Positions 1-6,314 of a stretch of DNA of 10,879 bases are shown here, one piece after another. The DNA is from Candidatus Pacearchaeota archaeon UBA284 (lineage in GTDB: Archaea > Nanobdellota > Nanobdellia > Pacearchaeales > UBA284). Numbering within the stretch: position 1 is the first letter of the stretch; each line of letters begins with the position of its first letter. A model generated the notes under the pieces. That model searched no databases. It was not told the DNA's origin and saw only the letters and a list, made by a program, of their open reading frames with translations. The stretch lies in contig DAKN01000001.1 of assembly GCA_002499185.1 (NCBI GenBank), positions 1 through 10,879 on the forward strand, in the 5' to 3' direction. Position numbers and translations under genes: made by a program.

Positions 1-788
1 CTTGGAACACTTAATACTTCATGATCTTTCTCAATTTTCTTTAAAGCATTCATTAAACCAGGAGGATATCTTGTAAACTGAACAGCCCCTGCATCAGCAG
101 CATATTCTCTTTTTCTTGAAATAGCTAATTGCACAAGCTTGACAATTATTGGTGCTAAGATTGCCATTGCAATTGCAATTAAAATAAAAATAATATTCCC
201 ACCTCCCTGTCTGCTATCTCCCCTAAACCACAAACTCCTTAAAAACATCTGGGAAAATATTGATATGGCACCAACCATCACAGCAACAATTGTTACGAAT
301 CTTATATCATAATTTGCTATGTGTGACATTTCATGCCCTATTACACCTTCTAATTCTTGCTTGTTTAATTTTTCTAATGCTCCTTCTGTAACACAAATTA
401 CAGATTTTTCTGGATTCTTTCCTGTTGCAAAAGCGTTTATTTGTTTGCCGGGCATAACATAAACCCTTGGCATTGGCAATCCAGATGCAAGAGACATATT
501 TTCTACAGCATCGTAAAGATGCTTATGTTTTATCTTATCCGCGACATGTGCATTAACGCTTGCTAAGGCTATTTTATCTGAAAAATTATATGTAATAAGA
601 ACATAAATCAAAGAAATAATTGTTGCAAATATTAAAATTACAAAAATATCAAGTTCAAATGCCAAGGCAATAACATACCCCAATAAGATAAAAATAAGAA
701 ATACTGAAATCATTAAAAAAACAGATTTAATTTTATTTCTTGATATTTGGTCTCGAAAATCTATTTTTTTGATTTCATGATGTGCCAT
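1..788 (-). CDS. htpX: HtpX-like M48 membrane zinc metalloprotease, C-terminus cut by window edge
   Basis: Membrane-bound zinc endopeptidase of the M48B/HtpX family, which degrades damaged or misfolded membrane proteins. 262 codons are visible from the ATG at 788 (MAHHEIKK...); the C-terminus lies beyond base 1. Seen: two N-terminal membrane segments (about residues 22-42 and 47-67), the zinc-binding HEMSH motif at 152-156 with H152, E153 and H156, further hydrophobic stretches at about 160-180 and 198-220, and the third zinc ligand E228 in REYAAD, the usual family signature. HtpX proteins are about 290 residues, so perhaps 30 or more are missing. It starts 20 bp after the lemA stop on the same strand, with no SD in the gap, so it is probably cotranscribed with lemA. 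The htpX-lemA pair is common in bacteria and archaea. I see no broken catalytic residues. Confidence 0.95.
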   Translation of the reverse strand, partial: MAHHEIKKIDFRDQISRNKIKSVFLMISVFLIFILLGYVIALAFELDIFVILIFATIISLIYVLITYNFSDKIALASVNAHVADKIKHKHLYDAVENMSLASGLPMPRVYVMPGKQINAFATGKNPEKSVICVTEGALEKLNKQELEGVIGHEMSHIANYDIRFVTIVAVMVGAISIFSQMFLRSLWFRGDSRQGGGNIIFILIAIAMAILAPIIVKLVQLAISRKREYAADAGAVQFTRYPPGLMNALKKIEKDHEVLSVP

Positions 789-808
789 TTTGGAGAAAAT
801 TGAAAAAT

Positions 809-1378
809 TTAGAATTTAACTTTTGGAGTTTCTCTTTCTGCTTCAGGAATTTGAAGCCAGTTTCCCGGTTTCTTTCCTAAGATTTTTGCAAACATTACTC
901 CTGGGAAAGTCTTGCATGAATTATTATATGATAGAATAGAATCATTGTAAAATTGTCTTGAATATGCTATTTTGTCTTCTGTTGAGCTTAATTCCTGTTG
1001 TAATTGTGAAAAATTTTGGCTTGCCTTTAAATCAGGATAATTTTCAGCTATTGCAAATAATCTTCCAAGGACATTTTCAAGCATGCCATCAGCTTTCATT
1101 CTTTTTGCCATGTCTCCTGATTTATTTGCGCTAACTAAAGCAGCCCTTGCTTCGCTTACTTTATTTAAAACTTCTTTCTCATGACTTGCATATCCTTTGA
1201 CAGTCTCGATCAAATTTGGAATTAAATCAGCTCTTCGCTTTAATTGAACATCAATTTGTGCAAACGAATTATCTATTCTATTTAATAGAACCGTAAATCT
1301 ATTGTAATAACCCCATAGCATTAATAGAACCAATATAACAATTGCTGCTACTATAATCAAAATTATTGTTAATATCAT
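809..1378 (-). CDS. lemA: LemA family membrane-anchored protein
   Basis: LemA family protein of 189 residues, the usual family length. Seen: an N-terminal membrane anchor at about residues 3-23 with little N-terminal tail, then a long helical domain carrying the family hallmarks RRADLIPNLIETVKGYA (48-64), AENYPDLKAS and a Tyr/Ser-rich RQFYNDSILSYN segment followed by FPG. The molecular role of LemA is not well defined; the family is repeatedly found next to htpX, as here, where it leads a two-gene minus-strand unit. A TATA-like box lies about 26 nt before the ATG with no SD between, which suggests a leaderless transcript starting at or near 1378. It diverges from the regulator at 1471. A single cysteine near residue 154 is not a general family feature that I know of. 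Confidence 0.95.
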   Translation of the reverse strand: MILTIILIIVAAIVILVLLMLWGYYNRFTVLLNRIDNSFAQIDVQLKRRADLIPNLIETVKGYASHEKEVLNKVSEARAALVSANKSGDMAKRMKADGMLENVLGRLFAIAENYPDLKASQNFSQLQQELSSTEDKIAYSRQFYNDSILSYNNSCKTFPGVMFAKILGKKPGNWLQIPEAERETPKVKF

Positions 1379-1398
1379 AATAGTTTATGAAAAAACAG

Positions 1399-1408
1399 AT
1401 TTATAAAG
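1399..1408 (-). promoter_or_regulatory. TATA box for lemA-htpX
   Basis: On the minus strand this reads CTTTATAAAT, an archaeal TATA-type element centred about 26 nt upstream of the lemA ATG at 1378. That spacing places the transcription start at the start codon, i.e. a leaderless mRNA. Prediction from spacing and sequence only. Confidence 0.6.
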
Positions 1409-1427
1409 CTTTCTTAGCCTAGAAACA

Positions 1428-1454
1428 TTTATAAAGTTAACAATAGTAAACTTT
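1428..1454 (+). promoter_or_regulatory. TATA box and imperfect dyad before the HTH regulator
   Basis: TTTATAAAG at 1428-1436 is a TATA-like element for the gene at 1471. Overlapping its right end is an imperfect inverted repeat: AAAGTT at 1433-1438 and AACTTT at 1449-1454, with inner pairs AC/GT at 1440-1441 and 1446-1447. A dyad between TATA box and start is the usual place for an archaeal repressor site, so this is a candidate autoregulatory operator for the adjacent HTH protein. GGAG at 1457-1460 lies 10 nt before the ATG and could act as a weak SD on a short leader. Confidence 0.45.
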
Positions 1455-1470
1455 CTGGAGCAGAACAAAA

Positions 1471-1836
1471 ATGTATTTATTGCCACAGGAAATAGAAGTT
1501 TGGTATATTATCCCAACAGTAAGAAGACAATTAGCAATACAACTGGTTAAAAAGCACAATCTTACCTTGGAAAAAACTGGCAAGATTATTGGGGTAAGCA
1601 AGGCAGCAGTTTCGCAGTATATTCACAAAAAAAGGGCAGATAAAATGAAGATTAATAAAGAAATGCTTGCCGAAATTAAGAGCTCTGCTGAAAAAATTGC
1701 AAAAAATGAAAAACTTGGATTAAGCGAAATATTAAACCTTGTTAAAATAGCAAAGGAAAAAGGAATTGCATGCGAAGCGTGCAAGAAATTTAATAAAGAA
1801 ATATTAAATATATGTCATGGGGAAAAGAAATATTGA
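1471..1836 (+). CDS. HTH transcriptional regulator with C-terminal CxxC-X10-C tail (candidate Fe-S or thiol sensor)
   Basis: Small DNA-binding regulator of 121 residues; I recognise the type (archaeal regulators starting MYLLPQEIEVWYIIP) but no established gene name. Seen: a helix-turn-helix at about residues 32-56 (LTLEKTGKIIGVSKAAVSQYI followed by KKRA), a helical linker, and a C-terminal cysteine set C101, C104 and C115 (CEAC, then C ten residues later). Three clustered cysteines in a small HTH protein suit an Fe-S cluster, a metal ion or a redox switch. It is the first gene of the cluster and its stop lies 5 bp before the likely iscS start, so by position it probably controls the sulfur/Fe-S genes. 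This is inference in the manner of IscR; the protein is not homologous to IscR as far as I can see. A candidate operator overlaps its own promoter. Confidence 0.8.
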   Translation: MYLLPQEIEVWYIIPTVRRQLAIQLVKKHNLTLEKTGKIIGVSKAAVSQYIHKKRADKMKINKEMLAEIKSSAEKIAKNEKLGLSEILNLVKIAKEKGIACEACKKFNKEILNICHGEKKY

Positions 1837-1841
1837 GTAAA

Positions 1842-3029
1842 ATGGCGCAATCAAAAAAAAGAATTTATTTAGATCATGCAGCAACAACCCCCTTAGACCG
1901 GGAAGTTCTTGAGGCTATGAATCCTTATTTTTCAGATAAATTTGGAAATGCAAGTTCTTTGCATTCTTTTGGAAGAGAAGCGAGAAAAGACATGGAAGAA
2001 GCAAGAAAAAAAATTTCAAACATAATAAATGCCAGACCAAATGAAATAATCTTCACAAGCGGGGGAACAGAAAGTAATAATCTTGCAATAAAAGGAATAG
2101 CTTATGCAAATAAATCAAAAGGAAATCACATAATTACAACGAAAATAGAACACCACGCAATTGAAGAACCATGTAAATGGATGGAAAAAGAACTGGGTTT
2201 TAAAATCACTTACCTTGGTGTAAATAAAGATGGATTAATTGATTTAAGAGAATTGGAAAATGCTATTAATGAAAAAACAATTCTTGTTTCAGTAATGTTT
2301 GCAAATAATGAAATAGGAACAATACAACCAATAGAAGAGATAGGAAAAATCTGCAAAAAACAAAAACATAAAATTTATTTTCATACAGATGCTGTTCAAG
2401 GATTAGGAAAGGAAAAAATAGATGTAAAAAAAATGAATATTGACTTGCTTAGTGCATCAGGACATAAAATGTATGGACCAAAAGGAACAGGCATATTATA
2501 TATCAATCAGGATGCAAAAATACAAGGGATACAACATGGTGGCGGACATGAGTTTCATCTCAGAAGTGGAACAGAAAATGTTCCGGGAATAATCGGATTT
2601 GCAAAAGCCCTTGAATTAATGGATGAAAATAGGGAAAAAGAAAATAAAAGACTTCAAGAACTAAGAGACTATACTATAAAAAGAATATTAAAGGAAATTC
2701 CAGGAAGCCATTTGAATGGGAGTATGGAAAAAAGACTTGCAAATAACATAAATTTTTATTTTGATGATATAGAGGGAGAATCACTTTTGATAAGGCTTGA
2801 TGAAAAAGGATTTGCAGTTTCCACGGGTAGCGCATGTTCGTCAAAATCTTTGGAACCAAGCCCCGTTTTAACAGCCATTGGTTTAAAACCAGAACAAGCA
2901 CACGGCTCTTTGAGAGTTACATTAGGAAAAGACAACACAAAAGAAGAAATAGAATTATTTATTGAAGAATTAAAAAAGATAATTCAATCTTTAAGAAAAA
3001 TTAGCCCATTTAAACACTCAAAATTCTAA
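1842..3029 (+). CDS. iscS: Cysteine desulfurase, IscS/NifS class
   Basis: PLP-dependent cysteine desulfurase that converts L-cysteine to alanine and loads the sulfur as persulfide for Fe-S cluster assembly and RNA thiolation. Seen, numbered from the ATG at 1842 (395 residues, typical length): YLDHAATTP near the N-terminus, a His pair at 104-105, HTDAVQ at 181-186 with the PLP-contacting Asp, the Schiff-base lysine K209 in SGHKMYGPKGTG, and the persulfide cysteine C332 in STGSACSS. All key residues are present, unlike some archaeal paralogues that have lost them. An in-frame ATG at 1812 would add ten residues and overlap the regulator gene; 1842 is preferred because the family normally begins just before YLDHAATTP and it sits 5 bp after the preceding stop. 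The last codons run into a perfect hairpin (see 3019-3066). Its likely partner is iscU downstream. Confidence 0.95.
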   Translation: MAQSKKRIYLDHAATTPLDREVLEAMNPYFSDKFGNASSLHSFGREARKDMEEARKKISNIINARPNEIIFTSGGTESNNLAIKGIAYANKSKGNHIITTKIEHHAIEEPCKWMEKELGFKITYLGVNKDGLIDLRELENAINEKTILVSVMFANNEIGTIQPIEEIGKICKKQKHKIYFHTDAVQGLGKEKIDVKKMNIDLLSASGHKMYGPKGTGILYINQDAKIQGIQHGGGHEFHLRSGTENVPGIIGFAKALELMDENREKENKRLQELRDYTIKRILKEIPGSHLNGSMEKRLANNINFYFDDIEGESLLIRLDEKGFAVSTGSACSSKSLEPSPVLTAIGLKPEQAHGSLRVTLGKDNTKEEIELFIEELKKIIQSLRKISPFKHSKF

Positions 3030-3066
3030 AAGAATTTTGGTGCGTTAAAAATCCTTCGGATTTTTT
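3019..3066 (+). terminator. Two adjacent perfect hairpins after iscS, possible attenuator or partial terminator
   Basis: Hairpin 1 has a 9-bp stem, CAAAATTCT (3019-3027) with AGAATTTTG (3031-3039), loop of 3, and contains the iscS stop codon. Hairpin 2 has an 8-bp stem, AAAAATCC (3047-3054) with GGATTTTT (3058-3065), loop of 3, ending in a run of six T. The T-run would suit an archaeal oligo-T terminator, but the next gene follows within 25 bp and has no obvious promoter, so partial termination, RNA processing or mRNA stabilisation is as likely. Hairpin 2 resembles a sequence inside trxB. Confidence 0.5.
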
Positions 3067-3074
3067 AGTGAAAT

Positions 3075-3081
3075 GGTGAGG
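3075..3081 (+). promoter_or_regulatory. Shine-Dalgarno sequence deciding the DUF1858 start
   Basis: GGTGAGG is complementary to the 3' end of archaeal 16S rRNA (GGTGA core). It lies 9 nt before the ATG at 3091 and overlaps the earlier in-frame ATG at 3073, so 3091 is the better start. Most other genes here lack an SD. Confidence 0.6.
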
Positions 3082-3090
3082 AAAAATAAG

Positions 3091-3321
3091 ATGGTAAAAA
3101 ACATAAAACAAATAATTACTAAAGATATGCTGATAGCAAAAACAGTGAATGAGCATCCTGAATCGATATCTGTTTTTTTAAAACACGGTTTATCTTGCAT
3201 TGGCTGTCCTTTTGCAATGCAAGAAACAATAGAGCAGGGGGCTATAGGGCATGGGATTGATGTTAAGAAATTGATCAAGGAATTAAATAGCAAGTTAAAT
3301 AAACGTAAGAAAAGTAGATAA
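3091..3321 (+). CDS. DUF1858 domain small CxxC protein
   Basis: Protein of 76 residues from the ATG at 3091, nearly all DUF1858 domain. Seen: ITKDMLIAKTVNEHPES at the N-terminus, GLSCIGCP with C36 and C39, METIEQGAIGHGIDV-type continuation (QETIEQGAIGHGID at 44-57) and the closing LIKELN. DUF1858 domains occur alone or fused to hybrid-cluster-type and redox proteins in anaerobes; the CxxC pair suggests a metal, cluster or persulfide/thiol role, but the function is not established. Placed between iscS and iscU it may carry sulfur or electrons in cluster assembly (inference). An upstream ATG at 3073 would add six residues (MVRKNK) but lies inside the SD. The C-terminus is a Lys/Arg-rich tail. 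Confidence 0.85.
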   Translation: MVKNIKQIITKDMLIAKTVNEHPESISVFLKHGLSCIGCPFAMQETIEQGAIGHGIDVKKLIKELNSKLNKRKKSR

Positions 3322-3326
3322 TAAAT

Positions 3327-3338
3327 AGGGAAATCCCT
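3327..3338. repeat. Short dyad AGGGA-AA-TCCCT before the HAD gene
   Basis: A perfect 5-bp inverted repeat with a 2-bp centre lies in the 34-bp gap before the HAD gene. The spacer is too short for an RNA hairpin, so if it matters it would be a protein-binding dyad. An AT-rich AATAAATA stretch just before it could be a TATA box. Weak evidence; may be chance. Confidence 0.25.
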
Positions 3339-3355
3339 TTAATAAGACAGATAAA

Positions 3356-3982
3356 ATGGCTAAAAAAATAATAATATTTGATTTTGATGGAACAATTGCA
3401 GATAGTAAAAAAATCTGGACATCTTCTATTAAACAGGCTTTAGACAGACATAGATATTTTTTTGATATTAAAAAAATTGAAGAAAATCTTGGTCCAAAAT
3501 TAAAGGTAACATTTCATAATTTAAAAGTAAATGATTCTCATGATAAAATAAGACATGAAGTGCATGAACAAGTCATGAAAAAATTACATAAAATAAAATC
3601 TTGCCCAAATATTAAGGAAATTTTGAAATATTTTAGGAAAAATAAAAAATTTAAAGTAGATTTAATGACTAATTCTCCTAGAAGGATAATCATCCCTTTG
3701 CTTAAAAAAATAAGAATCCTTAATTTTTTCGATGACATATACTGTGCAGAAGATTTTGATACTAAAGAAGAAAAGATAAGATCAATTGCAAATAGAATGA
3801 AAATTAAGGTAAAAGATATAGTTTATATCGGCGATAAAACGCATGACATAATTGTGGGAAAAAAAGCTAAATGCACTTTTTTTATAATCCTTAATTGCTC
3901 ATGGGATAAGGAAATTCTAAAAAAAAGAAAAGATAAATTTATTTTAAAAGAAATAAAACAACTTAAAACCGCAATAAATTAA
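3356..3982 (+). CDS. HAD-superfamily phosphatase, substrate unknown
   Basis: HAD-superfamily hydrolase of 208 residues, resembling the phosphoglycolate-phosphatase/beta-phosphoglucomutase subfamily. Seen: motif I FDFDGTIADS with nucleophile D9 and general acid D11, a helical cap at about residues 16-85, motif II LMTNS with T105, a lysine-containing motif III near K137-K140, and motif IV YIGDKTHD with D160 and D164 for Mg2+. All catalytic residues are present, so it should be an active phosphohydrolase, probably cytoplasmic. Substrate cannot be read from the sequence. It is tightly packed between the DUF1858 gene (34 bp) and iscU (6 bp), so it is cotranscribed with Fe-S genes; whether it serves that pathway is unclear. 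Its lysine-rich, very AT-rich coding is slightly more extreme than its neighbours. Confidence 0.88.
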   Translation: MAKKIIIFDFDGTIADSKKIWTSSIKQALDRHRYFFDIKKIEENLGPKLKVTFHNLKVNDSHDKIRHEVHEQVMKKLHKIKSCPNIKEILKYFRKNKKFKVDLMTNSPRRIIIPLLKKIRILNFFDDIYCAEDFDTKEEKIRSIANRMKIKVKDIVYIGDKTHDIIVGKKAKCTFFIILNCSWDKEILKKRKDKFILKEIKQLKTAIN

Positions 3983-3988
3983 TAAAAA

Positions 3989-4402
3989 ATGGTTTTAGAT
4001 TATACACAAAAAGTAATTCAACATTTTAAACATCCAAGAAATGTTGGGGAAATAAAAAAACCTTCAGGTATTGGAATTGTGGGTAATAGAATATGCGGAG
4101 ATGTAATGAAAGTTTACATTGTTGTTGTTAGGGTTAAATCTGGAAAAAATAAGGGTAAGGAAATAATCCAAAAAATCAAATTCCAAACCCTCGGATGCGT
4201 AGCCGCAATTGCTACATCTAGTATGATAACTGAATTGGCAAAAAACAAAACATTGGATGAAGCAATGAAAATAACTAGAGAAGACATTTCAAAATCTTTG
4301 GGAAGATTGCCACCAATAAAAGAGCATTGCTCGAATCTTGCAGCAGATGCATTACATGAAGCAATAAAAGACTATAGAAAAAAACAAAAGAGAGATAAAT
4401 AA
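3989..4402 (+). CDS. iscU: Fe-S cluster assembly scaffold, IscU/NifU N-terminal family
   Basis: Scaffold on which IscS-derived sulfur and iron are assembled into [2Fe-2S] clusters before transfer to apoproteins. 137 residues, slightly longer than typical IscU owing to a basic C-terminal tail and a GKNKGK insertion. Seen: the three conserved cysteines C36 (ICGDVM), C70 (TLGCVAAIATSS) and C114 (EHCSNLAADAL), the conserved D38, H113 next to the third cysteine, and LPPIK at 107-111, the site recognised by HscA/DnaK chaperones in bacterial IscU. It starts 6 bp after the HAD stop and ends 12 bp before the PP-loop gene. No hscA/hscB, ferredoxin or frataxin gene is in this window, so helpers must be elsewhere or be replaced. 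Confidence 0.94.
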   Translation: MVLDYTQKVIQHFKHPRNVGEIKKPSGIGIVGNRICGDVMKVYIVVVRVKSGKNKGKEIIQKIKFQTLGCVAAIATSSMITELAKNKTLDEAMKITREDISKSLGRLPPIKEHCSNLAADALHEAIKDYRKKQKRDK

Positions 4403-4414
4403 AATTCTTGAAAT

Positions 4415-5434
4415 ATGGCAAAACAAAAGAAGAAAATAAAAGCATTAGCAATGTTTTCTGGAGGATTAGACAGTATTATTGCGATAAAAATGATTCAAGA
4501 GCAAGGGATAGAAGTAGAGGCACTAAATTTTACATCTGTTTTTTTTCCAAATGAAAAAGCAAGAGACACTGCACGAAAATTAGGAATTAAATTAAAAATA
4601 ATTGACATAACCGGAAATAAGGAATATATTAAAATATTAAAAAAACCAAAATATGGGCATGGTGTTGGTATAAATCCTTGTGTTGATTGCAAAATTTTCA
4701 TGTTAAAAGAAGCGAAAAAAATAATGATAAAAGAAAAATTTGATTTTATAATTACCGGAGAAGTTTTAAATGAAAGGCCTATGAGCCAAACATATGATAA
4801 ATTAATGTTAATTGAAAAAGAATCTGGACTAAAAGATAAATTGTTAAGACCCTTAAGTGCAAGATTATTGCCTCCAATTAAAATTGAACTTCAGGGGTTG
4901 GTCAATAGGCAAGAATTATTATCCATAAACGGGCGATCAAGAAAAGAACAAATGGGATTAGCATTAAGATATGGAATCACAGAATATCCTACTCCAGCAG
5001 GTGGATGTATTCTATGCGAAAAACCTCTTAAAGATAAATTAATAGATTTATTCCAAAATAAAAAAAATGATGAAATAGATTATAATGAATTGGCTTTGTT
5101 AAAAGTTGGAAGACATTTTAGGATAAACAAAATAAAAATTATTGTTGGAAGAAATAAAGAAGAAAATGAAAAAATTACTTTGCTGAAAAAACCAGGGGAA
5201 TTTCTATTAAATGTTTCAGACTGTGGAAGTCCAACTACATTAATCCAATCTATAAAACCATCTAAAAAAGATATTGAAATTGCAGCAAAACTTACGGCAC
5301 ATTATTGCGATTCAAAAGAAAAAAATATAGTGGTTGATTACTGGAATGAGACAAATGAGAAAAAGAAAAATAAAATCAATATAAAAATTGATGAAAAAGA
5401 AATAGGTGAAATTTTGAAAAATAAAATTGGATGA
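4415..5434 (+). CDS. PP-loop ATPase (ThiI/MnmA-like tRNA thiolase) fused to C-terminal NFACT-R-type domain
   Basis: Predicted RNA-thiolating enzyme of 339 residues. Seen: PP-loop SGGLDS at 15-20 that binds ATP for adenylation of a uridine, an HUP-like alpha/beta domain to about 190, a cysteine pair C89/C92 in NPCVDC and a second pair C198/C201 in GGCILC, both possible persulfide carriers or cluster ligands. From about 226 the sequence changes to LLKVGRHFRI, IIVGRNKEEN and later AAKLTAHYCDSK, VVDYW, which matches the NFACT-R module (the RNA-binding domain also found at the C-terminus of Rqc2/FbpA-like proteins). Fusions of this domain to thiolase-like enzymes have been proposed to modify RNA. 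Annotation pipelines may call it ThiI or MnmA subunit; the exact nucleotide is unknown. As it lies beside iscS-iscU, IscS is the natural sulfur donor. No THUMP or rhodanese domain is seen. Confidence 0.85.
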   Translation: MAKQKKKIKALAMFSGGLDSIIAIKMIQEQGIEVEALNFTSVFFPNEKARDTARKLGIKLKIIDITGNKEYIKILKKPKYGHGVGINPCVDCKIFMLKEAKKIMIKEKFDFIITGEVLNERPMSQTYDKLMLIEKESGLKDKLLRPLSARLLPPIKIELQGLVNRQELLSINGRSRKEQMGLALRYGITEYPTPAGGCILCEKPLKDKLIDLFQNKKNDEIDYNELALLKVGRHFRINKIKIIVGRNKEENEKITLLKKPGEFLLNVSDCGSPTTLIQSIKPSKKDIEIAAKLTAHYCDSKEKNIVVDYWNETNEKKKNKINIKIDEKEIGEILKNKIG

Positions 5435-5444
5435 ATAGATAATA

Positions 5445-5452
5445 TTTAAATA
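5445..5452 (+). promoter_or_regulatory. TATA box for the glutaredoxin gene
   Basis: TTTAAATA, centred about 26 nt before the ATG at 5474, with no SD between, fits a leaderless promoter. The same octamer occurs before the genes at 7536 and 8049. The glutaredoxin may thus be transcribed separately from iscU and the PP-loop gene, as well as by read-through. Confidence 0.55.
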
Positions 5453-5473
5453 TCAAAAAAATTAAGAATAAAT

Positions 5474-5713
5474 ATGGTAATGAAAGTAATCGTTTACAGC
5501 ACACAAAGTTGTCCTTGGTGTTACAAATTGAAAGATTGGCTGAAAGAAAACAAGATTCAATTTGAAGATGTTGATGTAGGAAGAGATAAAGACCGAGCAA
5601 TTGAAATGGTTGAAAAATCAGGGCAGATGGGTGTTCCTGTAGCAGAAATTAACGGTCAAATTGTAATAGGTTTTGATTTGCCTAGATTAAAAGAATTGCT
5701 CAATATAAAATAA
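5474..5713 (+). CDS. Glutaredoxin-like protein (CPWC)
   Basis: Small cytoplasmic thiol-disulfide oxidoreductase of 79 residues, the size of NrdH/Grx-type proteins. Seen: beta strand KVIVYST leading to the active site C13-P-W-C16, the cis-proline loop MGVPV with P55, and the GFD-type end (66-68) of the glutaredoxin fold. The CPWC motif falls between classical glutaredoxin (CPYC) and thioredoxin (CGPC) types; such archaeal proteins are often reduced by a thioredoxin reductase rather than glutathione. A second in-frame ATG lies two codons downstream (5480); MKVIVYST would be the commonest family start, but the TATA spacing favours 5474. It may be reduced by the flavoprotein at 9930 and act on Fe-S assembly proteins or ribonucleotide reductase. 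Confidence 0.92.
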   Translation: MVMKVIVYSTQSCPWCYKLKDWLKENKIQFEDVDVGRDKDRAIEMVEKSGQMGVPVAEINGQIVIGFDLPRLKELLNIK

Positions 5714-5740
5714 ATTAGATAATATTTAGATAATATAATC

Positions 5741-6310
5741 ATGGAACCGAAAAAACTAGCAATGATTTTTGCAATAACTGTCTTGTTGCCACTATGTATA
5801 GGGTTATTTGTAGACGCTCTTTATTCTGAACCAAAATATGAAGATTATTGCAATCAGAGTTTTTATCCAGAATATAAACCAGCAATCCCCAATGTAACCT
5901 GTCCGGATTTCTCTATGACTGCAGAATACCAAGATTGCATAAACAAACATGGAAATCCAATATTTAGATATGATGAAAATAATTGCCAGATTTTTTATGG
6001 ATGTGATATTTGTCCAGTAACTTATGAAAAAGTAATGTCAGAATATAACAGAAATTTGTTTTTTATACTTGCACCAATAGCCCTAATCTTTATTATTCTT
6101 GGAATTTTCCTTGCAATTGAATATCTTGGAGCAGGGTTCATGTTTGGAGGATTGATACTGCTTTTTTATGCAACCTTGAGATATTTTTCCGACATGAGTA
6201 AATTGCTTAGGGCAATTGTAATTCTTGTTGAACTTTTAATAATCATTTATATAGGATACAAGAAAATAGATAAAAAAAGTAAAAATTCTAAACGAAAAAA
6301 GAGAAAATAA
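5741..6310 (+). CDS. Four-TM membrane protein with six-cysteine external loop, unknown function
   Basis: I do not recognise the family. 189 residues. Seen: a first membrane segment at about 7-26, then a hydrophilic loop of about 75 residues (28-103) containing C37, C54, C66, C82, C88 and C91, rich in Tyr, Asn and Pro, followed by three membrane segments at about 106-125, 129-147 and 157-174 and a strongly basic C-terminal tail (KKIDKKSKNSKRKKRK). By the positive-inside rule the basic tail is cytoplasmic, which places the Cys-rich loop outside. An even number of external cysteines, including CDIC, suggests disulfides or metal binding. It lies 4 bp before the membrane-tethered CPHC protein, a plausible disulfide partner (inference). 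A leaderless start is likely; no SD is visible. Confidence 0.75.
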   Translation: MEPKKLAMIFAITVLLPLCIGLFVDALYSEPKYEDYCNQSFYPEYKPAIPNVTCPDFSMTAEYQDCINKHGNPIFRYDENNCQIFYGCDICPVTYEKVMSEYNRNLFFILAPIALIFIILGIFLAIEYLGAGFMFGGLILLFYATLRYFSDMSKLLRAIVILVELLIIIYIGYKKIDKKSKNSKRKKRK

Positions 6311-6314
6311 TAAA

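Noticed and set aside
1812..1841. Upstream ATG extending IscS by ten residues
   Set aside because: Family members begin just before YLDHAATTP; the extension overlaps the regulator gene and has no SD or conserved residues.
2674..2938. Two minus-strand open frames of 75 and 60 codons inside iscS
   Set aside because: They lie antisense to conserved IscS sequence including the catalytic cysteine region, and their translations have no recognisable pattern.
3045..3293. Minus-strand open frame of 82 codons opposite the DUF1858 gene
   Set aside because: It mirrors the conserved DUF1858 protein and is best explained as a shadow of its codon bias.
5466..5475. Partial GAATA-AA-TAT match before the glutaredoxin gene, a possible third DUF134 operator
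   Set aside because: The right half is incomplete (ends GG instead of TC); in AT-rich DNA this is easily chance.
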